Part shown: one piece after another, positions 26,369 through 35,663 of the stretch
How positions within the stretch are numbered: position 1 is the first letter of the stretch
How the letters are laid out: every line of letters starts with the position of its first letter
NCBI RefSeq assembly: GCF_001314225.1
Contig: NZ_CP012697.1
Location: 4,535,047-4,599,046 of the forward strand
DNA length: 64,000 nucleotides
Reading direction: 5' to 3'
From: Microbacterium sp. No. 7
Lineage (GTDB): Bacteria; Actinomycetota; Actinomycetes; Actinomycetales; Microbacteriaceae
The notes under the pieces: generated by a model
What the model was told of the DNA's origin: nothing
Seen by the model: the letters and a program-made list of their open reading frames with translations, nothing else
The model's database searches: none
Translations under genes and position numbers: made by a program

Positions 26369-27691
26369 TCACTCCTCGTCGAGCCGCTCCAGGCGGGTGA
26401 CGAGGCCGGAGCGCTTGGGCGAGCGGGCCGGCAGCATCGACAGTGCGAGGCGCAGCGCCTCCTCGTCGTCGGCCCCCGCGTCGGTGTCGGTGTAGGCGAG
26501 CAGCACGTCGACCGAGGCCTCGGCGAGCAGCGCCTCGCGCAGGGTCGTGCGCACCGTGTCGCGGAACTCCTCGACGCCCGGCGCCACGGAGTCGGGCAGC
26601 ACGTCGCCGCGGTAGGCGGCGAGCGCGACGCGGTGCGCCCCGCGGCCGAGCAGCGACAGCACCTGGTGCGCGTCGGTGTCGAGCTCGGCGTCGATGCGAT
26701 ACGGCCGCGACTGCGGCACGAGCTCGGGGGCGTGGCGCTGCAGCGTCTTGCGCAGCCGCACGATCTCGGCCCGCAGCGTGACGGATGCCTCGGCATCCCC
26801 GTACACGAGCTCGCCGAGCCGCTCGGCCGAGACGCCCTGCCGGTGCACCGCGAGCATGAGCAGCAGCTCGGCGTGCCGCAGGCTCACCTCGGTGGTCCGC
26901 TCGGCGCCGTCGCCGGCGACCTCGAGCAGCGCCCGGTCGCGGCCGAGCACGCGCAGCGTCGCACGCGTCACGACGGGGCGGCGCGACGCACGGGGGGCGG
27001 GCGGCGTCTCGGCGCGGGCCCGCAGCCGCGCGAGCAGCAGCTCCCCCTCGACGGCGCGGGCGGTGGCATCCACGAGCAGCTGGGCCTGCGGCGTCACGGC
27101 CTGCTCGTCGCCGGTGACGTCGATGACGCCGAGCAGGCGCCGGGTCTCGGGGTCGTGCACGGGCGCCGCGGTGCACGACCACGGCTGCACGTGCCGGTTG
27201 AAGTGCTCGGCGCCGCGGATCTGCACCGACCGGTCGAGGCGCAGCGCGGTGCCCGGCGCGGTCGTGCCCACGGCGTCCTCCGACCAGTCGGTGCCGGGGA
27301 CGAAGCCCATCTCGCCCGCCCGTGCGCGCAGCTCGCGATCGCCCTCGACCCACAGCAGGCGGCCCGAGGCGTCGCCGACCGCGACGACGACGCCCGACTC
27401 GCTGGGCGTGCCCGGGATGAGCAGGCCGCGGATCATGTCCATGACGTCCGCGAGCGGATGCCGGCGGCGGTACTCCTCGAGCTGCTCGGGCGTCAGCGCG
27501 ACGGGCGGCGAGGCCTCGGCGCCCACGAAGGCGTCGACCGCGCGGCGCCAGGAGTCGCGCACGAGCGGGCGCACGTCGCGCAGGCGCGGATCGGCGAGGT
27601 TGCCGGCGACGAGCTCGTCGTGGGCGCGCGCGACGAGCAGGCGCGACGTCTCGGGCGAGACCCCGCGCCGTGGCATCCACGGTGACGACAT
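26369..27691 (-). CDS. GAF domain transcriptional regulator
   Basis: The 440-residue protein has an N-terminal helical region (RDSWRRAVDAFV), a GAF-like sensor domain at about 85-215 (VVVAVGDASGRLLWVEGD, CTAAPVHDPETRRLLGVIDVTGDE), and a C-terminal winged-helix-like domain (LRHAELLLMLAVHRQGVSAERLGELVYG...VTLRAEIVRLRKTL). It lacks the sigma-54 AAA+ module of AcoR-type activators, whose N-terminus it resembles. It is encoded immediately upstream of the aldehyde dehydrogenase on the same strand and probably controls it in response to an alcohol or aldehyde. Confidence 0.85.
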   Translation of the reverse strand: MSSPWMPRRGVSPETSRLLVARAHDELVAGNLADPRLRDVRPLVRDSWRRAVDAFVGAEASPPVALTPEQLEEYRRRHPLADVMDMIRGLLIPGTPSESGVVVAVGDASGRLLWVEGDRELRARAGEMGFVPGTDWSEDAVGTTAPGTALRLDRSVQIRGAEHFNRHVQPWSCTAAPVHDPETRRLLGVIDVTGDEQAVTPQAQLLVDATARAVEGELLLARLRARAETPPAPRASRRPVVTRATLRVLGRDRALLEVAGDGAERTTEVSLRHAELLLMLAVHRQGVSAERLGELVYGDAEASVTLRAEIVRLRKTLQRHAPELVPQSRPYRIDAELDTDAHQVLSLLGRGAHRVALAAYRGDVLPDSVAPGVEEFRDTVRTTLREALLAEASVDVLLAYTDTDAGADDEEALRLALSMLPARSPKRSGLVTRLERLDEE

Positions 27692-27833
27692 GCAGGCTCC
27701 GATCGGCCGGCGTGTGCCTGACAGTCTAGGTCGGCGCGCCGCACCGCACCACGGGTCGCGCGCGCGAGGGGCCGCTCACGTGCTCGCAGGCCTCGGAGAA
27801 TCCCGCGAGGCGGCGGCAACGGGATGCCGGGGC

Positions 27834-29990
27834 TCAGCCGCGCAGCGCGCCGTCCACGGCGGCCGTCAGCGAGAGGAAGCGGGCGTTGCCTGCGAGGTCC
27901 TCCACGAGCACGGCGGCGCCGTCGGGGCCCGCGAGCGGCACCTGCCAGTTGGGGTACTCGCGATACGTGCCGGGCTGGTTCTGCGTGCGGCGCTCGCCCA
28001 CGGCGTCCACGAGCGCGACGCCCACGAGACGCGACGGCGTCTGCGCGATGAGGCGGTGCAGCGCCTCGATGACCTCCTGCTCCCCCGCGTCGGCGGAGAG
28101 CAGGCCGCGCCGCCGCAGCAGGTCGAGCATGGCCCCGCGCTCGCGCGCCGCATCGGCGAGCGCCTCGTCGACCGACTGCTCCAGCAGCCCGAGCCGGTCG
28201 CGCAGGGCGACGTGCTCGTCGGCGAGGTATCCCGCGGTCGGCGGCAGGTCGTGCGTGTTGACGGTCGCGAGCACGTCGCGCCGGTAGTGCTCGGGCGCGA
28301 GCGGACCGTCGTCGCCGTGCTCGAACCACAGCACCGACGTGCCGAGGATGCCGCGGGCGCTGAGCTCGTCGCGCACCCACGGCTCGACCGTGCCGAGGTC
28401 TTCGCCGATGATCACAGCGCCCGCGCGCAGGGCCTCGAGGGCGAGCACGCCGAGCATGGCCCGGTGGTCGTAGTTGACGAAGGTGCCCGCCGCGGGACCG
28501 TATCCCGCCGGGATGCACCACAGCCGGAAGAGCCCGATCACGTGGTCGATCCGCAGGGCCCCGGCGTGCCGCAGCAGGGTGCGCAGCATGTCGCGCACGG
28601 GCGCGTAGCCGACCTTGGCGAGGGCGTGCGGATGCCAGGGCGGCTGGCTCCAGTCCTGCCCCTGCTGGTTGTACATGTCGGGCGGGGCGCCCACCGTGAG
28701 GCCGTGCGCGTACATGCCGGCCAGCGACCAGGCATCCGATCCCAGCGGGTGCACGCCCACGGCGAGGTCGTGCATGACCCCGATGCGCATGCCCGCGGCG
28801 AGCGCGGCGGCCTGCGCGCGCTCGGCCTGCTGGTCGACGATCCACTGCAGCCACACGTGGAAGTCGACGGTCTCGGCGAGCTCCTCGCGCAGCCGCTCGA
28901 CGAGCGGCGAGCCGATGTCACGCGTCTCGTCGGGCCGGTCCTCGCCCTCGAAGTGCTCCTCGAGGGCGCACCACAGCGCGAAGTCGCGCAGGGGCTGCCC
29001 CTCGCGCGCGACGAAGGCGTCGAACTCCGCCTGCCGGGCACGACTGCGGGGTGCGCCGTGGATGACCTCGAGCGCGGCGCGCTTGGCGGTCCAGGTGGCG
29101 TCGCGGTCGAGATGCGCGGCGTCGGTGTTCGCGCTCGCGACGGCCTTGCGCGCCCGCGCGACGAGCGCGCGATGCGCGGGACCGAGATAGGCGACCTCTC
29201 GGATGTCCTCGGGCCGCACGTACAGCGGTGCGAGGAAGCGCCGCGTCGTCGGCAGATAGGGCGACGGCTCGATCGGGGCCGTGACCTCGGCGGCGTGCAC
29301 GGGGTTGACGAGCACGAAGTCGGCGCCGCGCTCGCCCGCGACGGCGGCCAGGTCGGCCAGGTCGGCCAGGTCGCCGAGGCCCCACGACCGTGCCGAGCGC
29401 ACGGAGTAGAGCTGGGCCATGAGGCCCCAGCCGCGACCGTGCTTCTCGGGGCGCGAGGGCGGTTCGGGCAGCCGGTCGGGCGCGATCACGAGCGTGGCCG
29501 ATGCGGTGCGCCCCGCCTCCTCGCCCCGGCGCTCCCACGCGTGCACGGTGTGCCAGCCGAGCGGCAGGTCGGCGGGCAGCGGGATCTCGAGGCGCCATAC
29601 CCGGATGCCGTCGAGGTCGCGCGTCTCGGGCCGCTGGCCGGGCACCGGCAGGTCGACCCACTGCCCGTCCTCCAGCGCGATGGACAGATGCACGTCGTGG
29701 CCGTCGTGCACGTGCGCCGTGAGCGGACGCTCGCCCGCGCGGGTCACGAGCGACGGCGGCAGCAGCTCGCGCCACGGGGCGTCGGTCGCGTCGGCGAGGG
29801 CCGCGTCGATGAGCTCGGGAGTGCCGGCATCCACGCCCAGCGCGTCGAGCACGGCGCGCAGCGTCGACGCGGGCACGCGCACGCGTTCGCCGTAGAACGA
29901 CCAGTACTCCGCCGAGACGCCGTAGGCCTCGGCGAGCGCGATCAGCGCGGGGGTCGGCTGCTCGTCGTGCGTCGTGGATGCCGCGCTCAT
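27834..29990 (-). CDS. malQ: 4-alpha-glucanotransferase (amylomaltase)
   Basis: This GH77 enzyme disproportionates maltodextrins in the cytoplasm. It has 718 residues from the ATG, which follows AAAGGGAG. The length fits the actinobacterial form with an N-terminal extension. Family motifs are seen in GWGLMAQLYSVRS, FVLVNPVHA, the nucleophile region ALRIDHVIGLFRLWCIP and the acid/base region VIIGEDLGTVEPWVRD; NTHDLPPTAGYL is the third conserved block. The frame stays open upstream through repeat array C2, so that extension was not used. No other glycogen genes are adjacent. Confidence 0.95.
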   Translation of the reverse strand: MSAASTTHDEQPTPALIALAEAYGVSAEYWSFYGERVRVPASTLRAVLDALGVDAGTPELIDAALADATDAPWRELLPPSLVTRAGERPLTAHVHDGHDVHLSIALEDGQWVDLPVPGQRPETRDLDGIRVWRLEIPLPADLPLGWHTVHAWERRGEEAGRTASATLVIAPDRLPEPPSRPEKHGRGWGLMAQLYSVRSARSWGLGDLADLADLAAVAGERGADFVLVNPVHAAEVTAPIEPSPYLPTTRRFLAPLYVRPEDIREVAYLGPAHRALVARARKAVASANTDAAHLDRDATWTAKRAALEVIHGAPRSRARQAEFDAFVAREGQPLRDFALWCALEEHFEGEDRPDETRDIGSPLVERLREELAETVDFHVWLQWIVDQQAERAQAAALAAGMRIGVMHDLAVGVHPLGSDAWSLAGMYAHGLTVGAPPDMYNQQGQDWSQPPWHPHALAKVGYAPVRDMLRTLLRHAGALRIDHVIGLFRLWCIPAGYGPAAGTFVNYDHRAMLGVLALEALRAGAVIIGEDLGTVEPWVRDELSARGILGTSVLWFEHGDDGPLAPEHYRRDVLATVNTHDLPPTAGYLADEHVALRDRLGLLEQSVDEALADAARERGAMLDLLRRRGLLSADAGEQEVIEALHRLIAQTPSRLVGVALVDAVGERRTQNQPGTYREYPNWQVPLAGPDGAAVLVEDLAGNARFLSLTAAVDGALRG

Positions 29991-30067
29991 CGTGCTCCCT
30001 TTCGTCGGGTCAATCCTGCCAGGCGCCAGCCCGTCCCGCCGCCCCGGACGCTGGCACCTCATTGCCC

Positions 30068-30157
30068 GCGAGAGTGCATCTGGGGGCCGAGACTGCACGC
30101 GACATCCGCATTCTCGGCGCGCAGATGCACTCTCGGGGCCGAGATGCACTCTCGGCG
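30068..30157. repeat. 19-bp phased repeat array C2 (2 forward, 3 inverted)
   Basis: Forward units start at 30068 (GCGAGAGTGC) and 30087 (CCGAGACTGC); inverted units at 30108 (GCATTCTCGG), 30127 and 30146 (both GCACTCTCGG). Spacing is 19, 21, 19 and 19 bp, identical to array C1. It lies between malQ and the VOC gene and contains no ORF of its own. Confidence 0.85.
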
Positions 30158-30194
30158 ACGGCGGGATGGGGGCGCAGGGTGGAGCGGCGGGGCG

Positions 30195-30548
30195 TCAGCG
30201 CTGGATGGGCTTGTAGAGGACGAGGCCGTTGCCCTGGCTGTCGTAGCCGACGGCGCGGCGCTCGTGGGCGTCGTCGTAGGGGCCCTTGGCGATGCCGCCG
30301 CCCGCGGCGTCGAGCGCGGCGGCCACGGCATCCACGTCGTCCGTCTTGATGCCGACGACGACCTGCCCGGGGATCGGGTGGTCGATCGCGGTCGCGAGCG
30401 CGAGGGTCACGGTCCCGCCGTCGAGCGCCGCGAAGTGGTTGCCGTCGCGGAACTTGAGCGGAAAGCCGAGCGTCCCCGTGTAGAACGCGATCGACGCATC
30501 GAGATCGTCCGTCGACAGCACGATCATTCTCACCTGGTTCTCCGGCAT
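30195..30548 (-). CDS. VOC family (glyoxalase/dioxygenase-fold) protein
   Basis: The 117-residue protein has a single vicinal-oxygen-chelate fold unit pair: RMIVLSTDDLDASIAFYTGTLGFPLKF at the start and GIAKGPYDDAHERRAVGYDSQGNGLVLY at the end. Metal ligands typical of active glyoxalases are not all obvious, so the activity is unknown. The ATG follows AAAGGAG by 7 nt. It is a single-gene unit between the DUF1361 gene and malQ. Confidence 0.88.
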   Translation of the reverse strand: MPENQVRMIVLSTDDLDASIAFYTGTLGFPLKFRDGNHFAALDGGTVTLALATAIDHPIPGQVVVGIKTDDVDAVAAALDAAGGGIAKGPYDDAHERRAVGYDSQGNGLVLYKPIQR

Positions 30549-30640
30549 GCGCGGCTCCTTTCGAGGTCTTCTCACGCCGAAGCTACTCCGGCCGGATGCC
30601 GCGGTGCGGCGCGCGGCGACGTGAGAAACCCCGCGGGCGC

Positions 30641-31357
30641 TCAGGCCCCCGACTCGGCGTACGCGAGCACGTACACCGGCACGTAGACGAGAGCGACGAG
30701 CACCGCGTGGCTCGCGACGAACGCGCCGGCCTCGAGGGCCTTGCCGCGCTGGCGGAAGTGCGTGGCCAGCTTGCGGACCATGCTCGGCGGATGCCGCACG
30801 TCCCAGCTGTTGAACCGCAGGTACCGGCCGAGGTACACGCCGACGGCGCCGAGCACGAGCACGACGCCGGCGAAGACCCAGCTGCCGGCCGGCACGCCCC
30901 GGTCGGAGGGGTCCACGACGAGGACGATGAGCGACGTCTGCACGGCGGCGAGGCTCGCGATCGCGTTCGCGATGCCCGAGATCGTGAGCGCGAGGGTCTG
31001 CACGATGTCGTACCAGAGCGGCACGGGGCTGTCCTCGACCCGATGGCTGAAGTTGAGCTCGGTGATGAGATAGACGGAGTTCGGGAAGAACAGCAGCCAC
31101 ACGAGCGTGCCGATGCCGACGTAGACCCACACGAGGACGGATGCCGGGGTCGCCGGCAGGTGCGTGAGGTACGGCGTGATGAGCAGCAGCCCCGCGATCG
31201 CGCCGGCCGCGAGTACGACGGGCAGGAACGAGAGGCCGATGTTGACGAGCATGGGGCGGTAGAGCGGCACCCGGTACACCGTGGAGCGCAGCACGATGAG
31301 GACCCCCGCGTACACGTTGAGCAGCACGACGCACGCGAGCGCAGTCAGAACGGCCAT
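30641..31357 (-). CDS. DUF1361 membrane protein
   Basis: This 238-residue integral membrane protein has about seven hydrophobic segments. The family block LLFFPNSVYLITELNFSHRVEDSPVPLWYDIV and the later YLRFNSWDVRHPP are the DUF1361 hallmarks. Function is not known. The ATG at 31357 follows a TACCCT element by 6 nt and has no Shine-Dalgarno sequence, suggesting a leaderless transcript. Confidence 0.88.
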   Translation of the reverse strand: MAVLTALACVVLLNVYAGVLIVLRSTVYRVPLYRPMLVNIGLSFLPVVLAAGAIAGLLLITPYLTHLPATPASVLVWVYVGIGTLVWLLFFPNSVYLITELNFSHRVEDSPVPLWYDIVQTLALTISGIANAIASLAAVQTSLIVLVVDPSDRGVPAGSWVFAGVVLVLGAVGVYLGRYLRFNSWDVRHPPSMVRKLATHFRQRGKALEAGAFVASHAVLVALVYVPVYVLAYAESGA

Positions 31358-31363
31358 CCGTCG

Positions 31364-31369
31364 AGGGTA
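31364..31369 (-). promoter_or_regulatory. -10 element of the DUF1361 gene (probable leaderless)
   Basis: TACCCT on the minus strand precedes the ATG by 6 nt. Confidence 0.35.
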
Positions 31370-31449
31370 GCCCGGCGGCGCCGCAGAGCGGCACCGAGCG
31401 GAACAGCCAGGCCCGGGGCGGAACAGCGCCGCCCCGGCGGATCGCCCAC

Positions 31450-31468
31450 TACCCCCCGATGGGGGGTG
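31450..31468 (+). promoter_or_regulatory. Palindromic operator upstream of the LuxR/GAF gene
   Basis: ACCCCCC-GAT-GGGGGGT is a perfect dyad with a 3-bp centre, 66 bp before the regulator's ATG. A near copy stands before the MHS transporter gene. Both are flanked by T on the left and G on the right. It is probably the binding site of the LuxR-type regulator, implying autoregulation. Confidence 0.6.
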
Positions 31469-31534
31469 CCCCGGCCCCGGCTGCGCTGCTACGTTTCGCG
31501 CAGCTGCATCGCAGTCGCACCAAGGGGGTGACGA

Positions 31535-32380
31535 ATGCCCGGACACGCCGATGTGAACCGGCCCAACGACCGCGCGTTGCTGCGCGCGCTGCTGCGGCGT
31601 CTCGCCGAGCACTCCCCCATCAACGTGCTCATGGCGGGACTCGTCGAGACCGGATCGTTCACGATCACCGAGCTCGTGGGCACCTCGACCGACAGCCTCG
31701 ACCATCTGTTCGTGCGCCTCGGGGAGGGCGTCGGAGGGCGCGCCGTGGCGCACGGGCGGCCCACCCGGGTGCCCGACTACATCTCGGAGCCGTCGATCTC
31801 GCATCAGCACGACGAGGCGGTGCGACGCGAGGGCCTGCGTGCGATGGCGGCCGTGCCGGTGCAGGTCGACGGGGTGCCGCGCGCCGTGCTCTATGCGGCG
31901 ACCCGCAGCGACGCGTCGCTCGGCGACGGCGTGGCCGACGACCTGCTGCGCGGCAGCCGCATGATCGGCGCCGAGCTGCGCGTGCGGGACGAGGTCGACC
32001 GGCGCGTCGCGCTGCTGCGCGGCACCGAGCCCGCGGCCGCGGAGGGCGACCACGACGCCCGGGAGGCGATCCGCGTCGCCTACGGCGAGCTGGTCGCGCT
32101 GGCCCGCGCGACCGACGACGAGGACCTCTCGGCGCGCATCCTGCAGATCGGGTCGCAGCTCATGGGCACGCCCGCCGCGCACGCGCCGGCGCTGAGCCCG
32201 CGCGAGTCGGACGTGCTGTCGCAGGTGGCGCTCGGCTGCACGTATCCCGAGGTCGCGCGGCGCCTCTCGCTGCAGCCGGGCACGGTCAAGAGCTACATGC
32301 AGACCATCATGGTCAAGCTCGGCGCGCACTCCCGGCACGAGGCGGTCGCGACCGCCCGCCGGCTGCACCTGCTGCCCTGA
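31535..32380 (+). CDS. LuxR-type regulator with N-terminal GAF-like domain
   Basis: The 281-residue protein has a GAF-like sensor region at about 20-150 (LGEGVGGRAVAHGRPTRVPDYISE, GLRAMAAVPVQVDGVPRAVLYAAT) and a C-terminal LuxR HTH at about 220-281 (LSPRESDVLSQVALG...VARRLSLQPGTVKSYMQTIMVKLGAHSRHEAV). A strong site, AAGGGGGTGA, precedes the ATG. It probably binds the CCCCC/GGGGG palindromes before itself and before the downstream transporter-ligase operon. A carboxylic acid or its CoA ester is a plausible effector. Confidence 0.9.
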   Translation: MPGHADVNRPNDRALLRALLRRLAEHSPINVLMAGLVETGSFTITELVGTSTDSLDHLFVRLGEGVGGRAVAHGRPTRVPDYISEPSISHQHDEAVRREGLRAMAAVPVQVDGVPRAVLYAATRSDASLGDGVADDLLRGSRMIGAELRVRDEVDRRVALLRGTEPAAAEGDHDAREAIRVAYGELVALARATDDEDLSARILQIGSQLMGTPAAHAPALSPRESDVLSQVALGCTYPEVARRLSLQPGTVKSYMQTIMVKLGAHSRHEAVATARRLHLLP

Positions 32381-32448
32381 CCGGCACCGGCACCGCGGTC
32401 GCCACCACCGCCATCGCGCGGTCGCCGTGCGGCCGTCGCACCGACGAC

Positions 32449-32466
32449 TACCCCCGTCGGGGGGTG
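32449..32466 (+). promoter_or_regulatory. Palindromic operator upstream of the MHS transporter operon
   Basis: TACCCCC-GTC-GGGGGGTG matches the box before the LuxR gene in arms, flanks and 3-bp centre length. It is 78 bp upstream of the transporter ATG. Confidence 0.6.
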
Positions 32467-32544
32467 TGCTCCCGCACAGAGCGCGTGTGAGCATCTTCCG
32501 CAGGCCGCGGAGACCTCCGCGCACACCTCGTCGAAGGAGACGCG

Positions 32545-33942
32545 ATGTCCACCCGAACCACACCCTCCGCACCGCCCTCGCGCACGTCGATGGGCCGCGT
32601 CGCCGCGGCCAGCACCATCGGCAGCGTGATCGAGTTCTACGACTTCATCATCTACGGCACGGCGGCCGCGCTCGTCTTCCCCGCCGTGTTCTTCCCGGCG
32701 CTCGGCACCGCCGCGGGCACGGTCGCCTCGTTCGCGACCTTCGCCGTCGCGTTCGTCGCCCGCCCGTTCGGCGCGCTGCTGTTCGGCCACTACGGCGACC
32801 GGCTGGGCCGCAAGCGCACGCTCGTCGCGACGCTGCTCATCATGGGCGGGGCGACCTTCCTCGTCGGCATCCTCCCCGACGCGAGCGTGCTCGGCGTCGC
32901 CGCGCCGATCATCCTCGTCACGCTGCGGTTCCTGCAGGGCATCGCGGTGGGCGGCGAATGGGCGGGCGCCGCGCTCATGGCGACCGAGTACGCGCCCGCG
33001 CACCGGCGCGGCCTGTGGGCGGCGTTCCCGCAGCTCGGGCCGTCGCTCGGCTTCGCGCTCGCGAGCCTGACCTTCCTCATCACCAACGTCACGCTCGGCG
33101 ACCAGTCCGAGGCGTTCCTCGGCTTCGCGTGGCGCGTGCCGTTCCTGTTCAGCGCCGCCCTCGTGCTGATCGGCCTGTACATCCGGCTCAAGATCGAGGA
33201 GACGCCCGTCTTCCGCCGCGAGCAGGAGCGCCAGTCGGCGCAGGCCGCGCCGAAGCGCCTGCCGCTGTGGGAGTCGGTGCGCCGCCAGCCGCGCGAGATC
33301 CTGCTGGCCGGAGGCGCCGCCACGCTGCTGTTCGCGTTCTTCTACATCTCGACCGCGTTCCTCACGAGCTACGGCACCGCGACGCTCGGCCTCGCCCGCG
33401 TCGACGTGCTCGCGATCGGCATCGTCGGCGCGACGATGTTCGCCGTGGGCACACTGCTCGCCGGCATCCTCTCCGACCGGTTCGGCCGCAAGCCCGTCAT
33501 CCTCACGTCGGTGATCATCGCCGTGCCGTGGGCGCTCGTGCTGTTCCCCGTGCTCGACGTCGGAACGCTCGGCGCGTTCGCGATCGGCCTGTCGGTCACG
33601 ATGTTCATCGTCGGCGGCTCGTACGGGCCCGTCGGCTCGTACCTGCCCGAGCTGTTCGACACGCGCTACCGGTACACGGGCGCGGGCATGGCGTACAACC
33701 TCGCTGCGCTCGTCGGCGGCGGCGTCACGCCGCTCGTCGCGGCCGCGCTCGTGCCCGAGCACGGCGGCTTCGGCGTCGGCCTGCTGCTCGCCGGCGTCGC
33801 GGTGCTCAGCGTGGTCTGCACCCTCGCGCTGCGCGAGACCCGCGGCACGGCGCTCGACTCGACGCCGCACGCCGAGGTCTTCGCCGGAGTCGCGCGAGCG
33901 GATGCCGCGGCATCCCCCGTCGTCGACGACGCCCGCGCGTGA
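32545..33942 (+). CDS. MFS transporter, metabolite:H+ symporter type
   Basis: The 465-residue protein has 12 predicted membrane segments. The MHS-family hallmarks are IEFYDFIIYGTAAALVFP in TM1, GHYGDRLGRKRTLV between TM2 and TM3, and LRFLQGIAVGGEWAGAALMATEY in TM4; the second-half repeat is LSDRFGRKPVI. AAGGAG precedes the ATG. Members carry organic acids or compatible solutes with protons. The acyl-CoA synthetase gene 53 bp downstream suggests uptake of a carboxylic acid that is then activated. Confidence 0.92.
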   Translation: MSTRTTPSAPPSRTSMGRVAAASTIGSVIEFYDFIIYGTAAALVFPAVFFPALGTAAGTVASFATFAVAFVARPFGALLFGHYGDRLGRKRTLVATLLIMGGATFLVGILPDASVLGVAAPIILVTLRFLQGIAVGGEWAGAALMATEYAPAHRRGLWAAFPQLGPSLGFALASLTFLITNVTLGDQSEAFLGFAWRVPFLFSAALVLIGLYIRLKIEETPVFRREQERQSAQAAPKRLPLWESVRRQPREILLAGGAATLLFAFFYISTAFLTSYGTATLGLARVDVLAIGIVGATMFAVGTLLAGILSDRFGRKPVILTSVIIAVPWALVLFPVLDVGTLGAFAIGLSVTMFIVGGSYGPVGSYLPELFDTRYRYTGAGMAYNLAALVGGGVTPLVAAALVPEHGGFGVGLLLAGVAVLSVVCTLALRETRGTALDSTPHAEVFAGVARADAAASPVVDDARA

Positions 33943-33995
33943 CCGCGCACCAGAGCCGCCGACCCGACTCGCCGACCAGAAGCAAGGAGCCCGAG

Positions 33996-35627
33996 ATGAC
34001 CCTGCCCGCACCCGCCGCCGCGAACGACGAGCCGCTCACGCCGCTGCGCTTCCTGCAGCGCTCGGCGGAGGTGTTCCCCGACAAGGACGCGATCCTCTAC
34101 GGCGACCGGTCGTACACGTACCGGCGGTTCGCGAGCGAGGCCGAGGAGCTGGCACGCGTGTTCGCGTCGCTCATCGAGCCGGGCGACCGCGTCGCCTACC
34201 TACTGCCGAACACGCCGGAGATGCTCATCGGGCACTTCGCCGTGCCGCTCGCCGGCGGCGTGCTCGTCGCGATCAACACGAGGCTGAGCCGGGCCGAGAT
34301 CGAGTACATCCTGCTGCACTCGGGCGCGCGGATCCTCGTCGTGGACGCCGAGCTGCTCGCCTCTCTCGGCGACCTCTCGTCGACCGTCGCGACGATCGAG
34401 GAGGTCGTCGAGGTGCCGGATCCACAGTACGGGCACCCCGGCGGGCACGTCGCGGCGGGGCAGGTCGCGTACGAGGAGTTCCTCGCCCGCGCGCACGACA
34501 TCGACGAGCCGGTGAGCTGGCACGTCGCCGACGAGCGGCTGCCGATCTCCATCAACTACACGTCGGGCACGACGGGCAAGCCCAAGGGCGTCGTGTACAC
34601 GCACCGCGGCGCGTACCTCAACGCGATGGGCGAGGTGTTCCACAACCAGTTCACGAGCTCGTCGGTGTACCTGTGGACGCTGCCGATGTTCCACTGCAAC
34701 GGCTGGTGCACCCCGTGGGCGGTGACGGCGGCCGGGGCGACCCACGTCGCCCTGCGGGCCGTGCGCGCCGAGCGCATCTGGAGCCTCGTCGACGAGGCGG
34801 GCGTCACGCACCTGTGCGGTGCGCCGACGGTGTGCACGATGCTCGCGTCGTCGCCGTCGGCCCACGTCACCGAGCGCCCGCTGCGCATCACGACCGCCGG
34901 GGCGCCGCCGTCGCCCACGATCATCGGCGCGCTCGAGGCGCTGGGCGTCACGGTCGTGCACGTGTACGGCCTGACCGAGGTGTACGGCCCGTTCACGATC
35001 TGCGAGCACCAGCCCGCGTGGGACGGGCTCGACGCGCAGGAGCGCGCGCGGCTGCTCGCACGACAGGGCGTGGGGATGGTGCAGGCGGAGTCGGCGCGGG
35101 TCGTCGACGAGCACATGCGCGACGTGCCGGCCGACGGCGTGACGCTCGGCGAGATCGTGCTGCGCGGCAACAACGTGATGCTCGAGTACTTCCGCGACAG
35201 CCGCGCGACCCGCGAGGCGTTCCGGGGCGGCTGGTTCCACACGGGCGACCTCGGCGTCATGCATCCCGACCGCTACATCGAGCTCAAGGACCGCGCGAAG
35301 GACATCGTGATCTCGGGCGGCGAGAACATCTCGACCGTCGAGGTGGAGCAGGTGATCGTGTCGCACGACGCCGTGCTCGAGGCCGCGGTCGTGGGACGGC
35401 CCGACCCGAAGTGGGGCGAGCGCCCGATCGCGTTCGTCGTGCTGCGCGAGGGCCACGAGGTGGATGCCGACGAGCTGCGCATCCACGCCCGCAGCCTGCT
35501 CGCGGCCTTCAAGGTGCCCGACGAGTTCGTCTTCCTGACCGCGCTCCCGCACACCGCCACGGGCAAGGTGCGCAAGTTCGACCTGCGGGCGCCGGAGGCG
35601 GCGCGCGCCCTCGCGACGAACCCGTAG
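33996..35627 (+). CDS. AMP-dependent acyl-CoA synthetase
   Basis: This 543-residue ligase activates a carboxylic acid to its CoA thioester through an acyl-adenylate. Motifs are the P-loop YTSGTTGKPKG (about 187-197), YGLTEVYGPF, GWFHTGDLG (about 411-419), KDIVISGGENIS, and the C-terminal catalytic Lys in HTATGKVRKF. AAGGAG lies 6 nt before the ATG. It is in an operon with the MHS transporter. Medium- or long-chain fatty acids or aromatic acids are possible substrates. Confidence 0.93.
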   Translation: MTLPAPAAANDEPLTPLRFLQRSAEVFPDKDAILYGDRSYTYRRFASEAEELARVFASLIEPGDRVAYLLPNTPEMLIGHFAVPLAGGVLVAINTRLSRAEIEYILLHSGARILVVDAELLASLGDLSSTVATIEEVVEVPDPQYGHPGGHVAAGQVAYEEFLARAHDIDEPVSWHVADERLPISINYTSGTTGKPKGVVYTHRGAYLNAMGEVFHNQFTSSSVYLWTLPMFHCNGWCTPWAVTAAGATHVALRAVRAERIWSLVDEAGVTHLCGAPTVCTMLASSPSAHVTERPLRITTAGAPPSPTIIGALEALGVTVVHVYGLTEVYGPFTICEHQPAWDGLDAQERARLLARQGVGMVQAESARVVDEHMRDVPADGVTLGEIVLRGNNVMLEYFRDSRATREAFRGGWFHTGDLGVMHPDRYIELKDRAKDIVISGGENISTVEVEQVIVSHDAVLEAAVVGRPDPKWGERPIAFVVLREGHEVDADELRIHARSLLAAFKVPDEFVFLTALPHTATGKVRKFDLRAPEAARALATNP

Positions 35628-35663
35628 GCGATCCCGGCGAGGTGACGCTCGGTCGGTCCTCCG

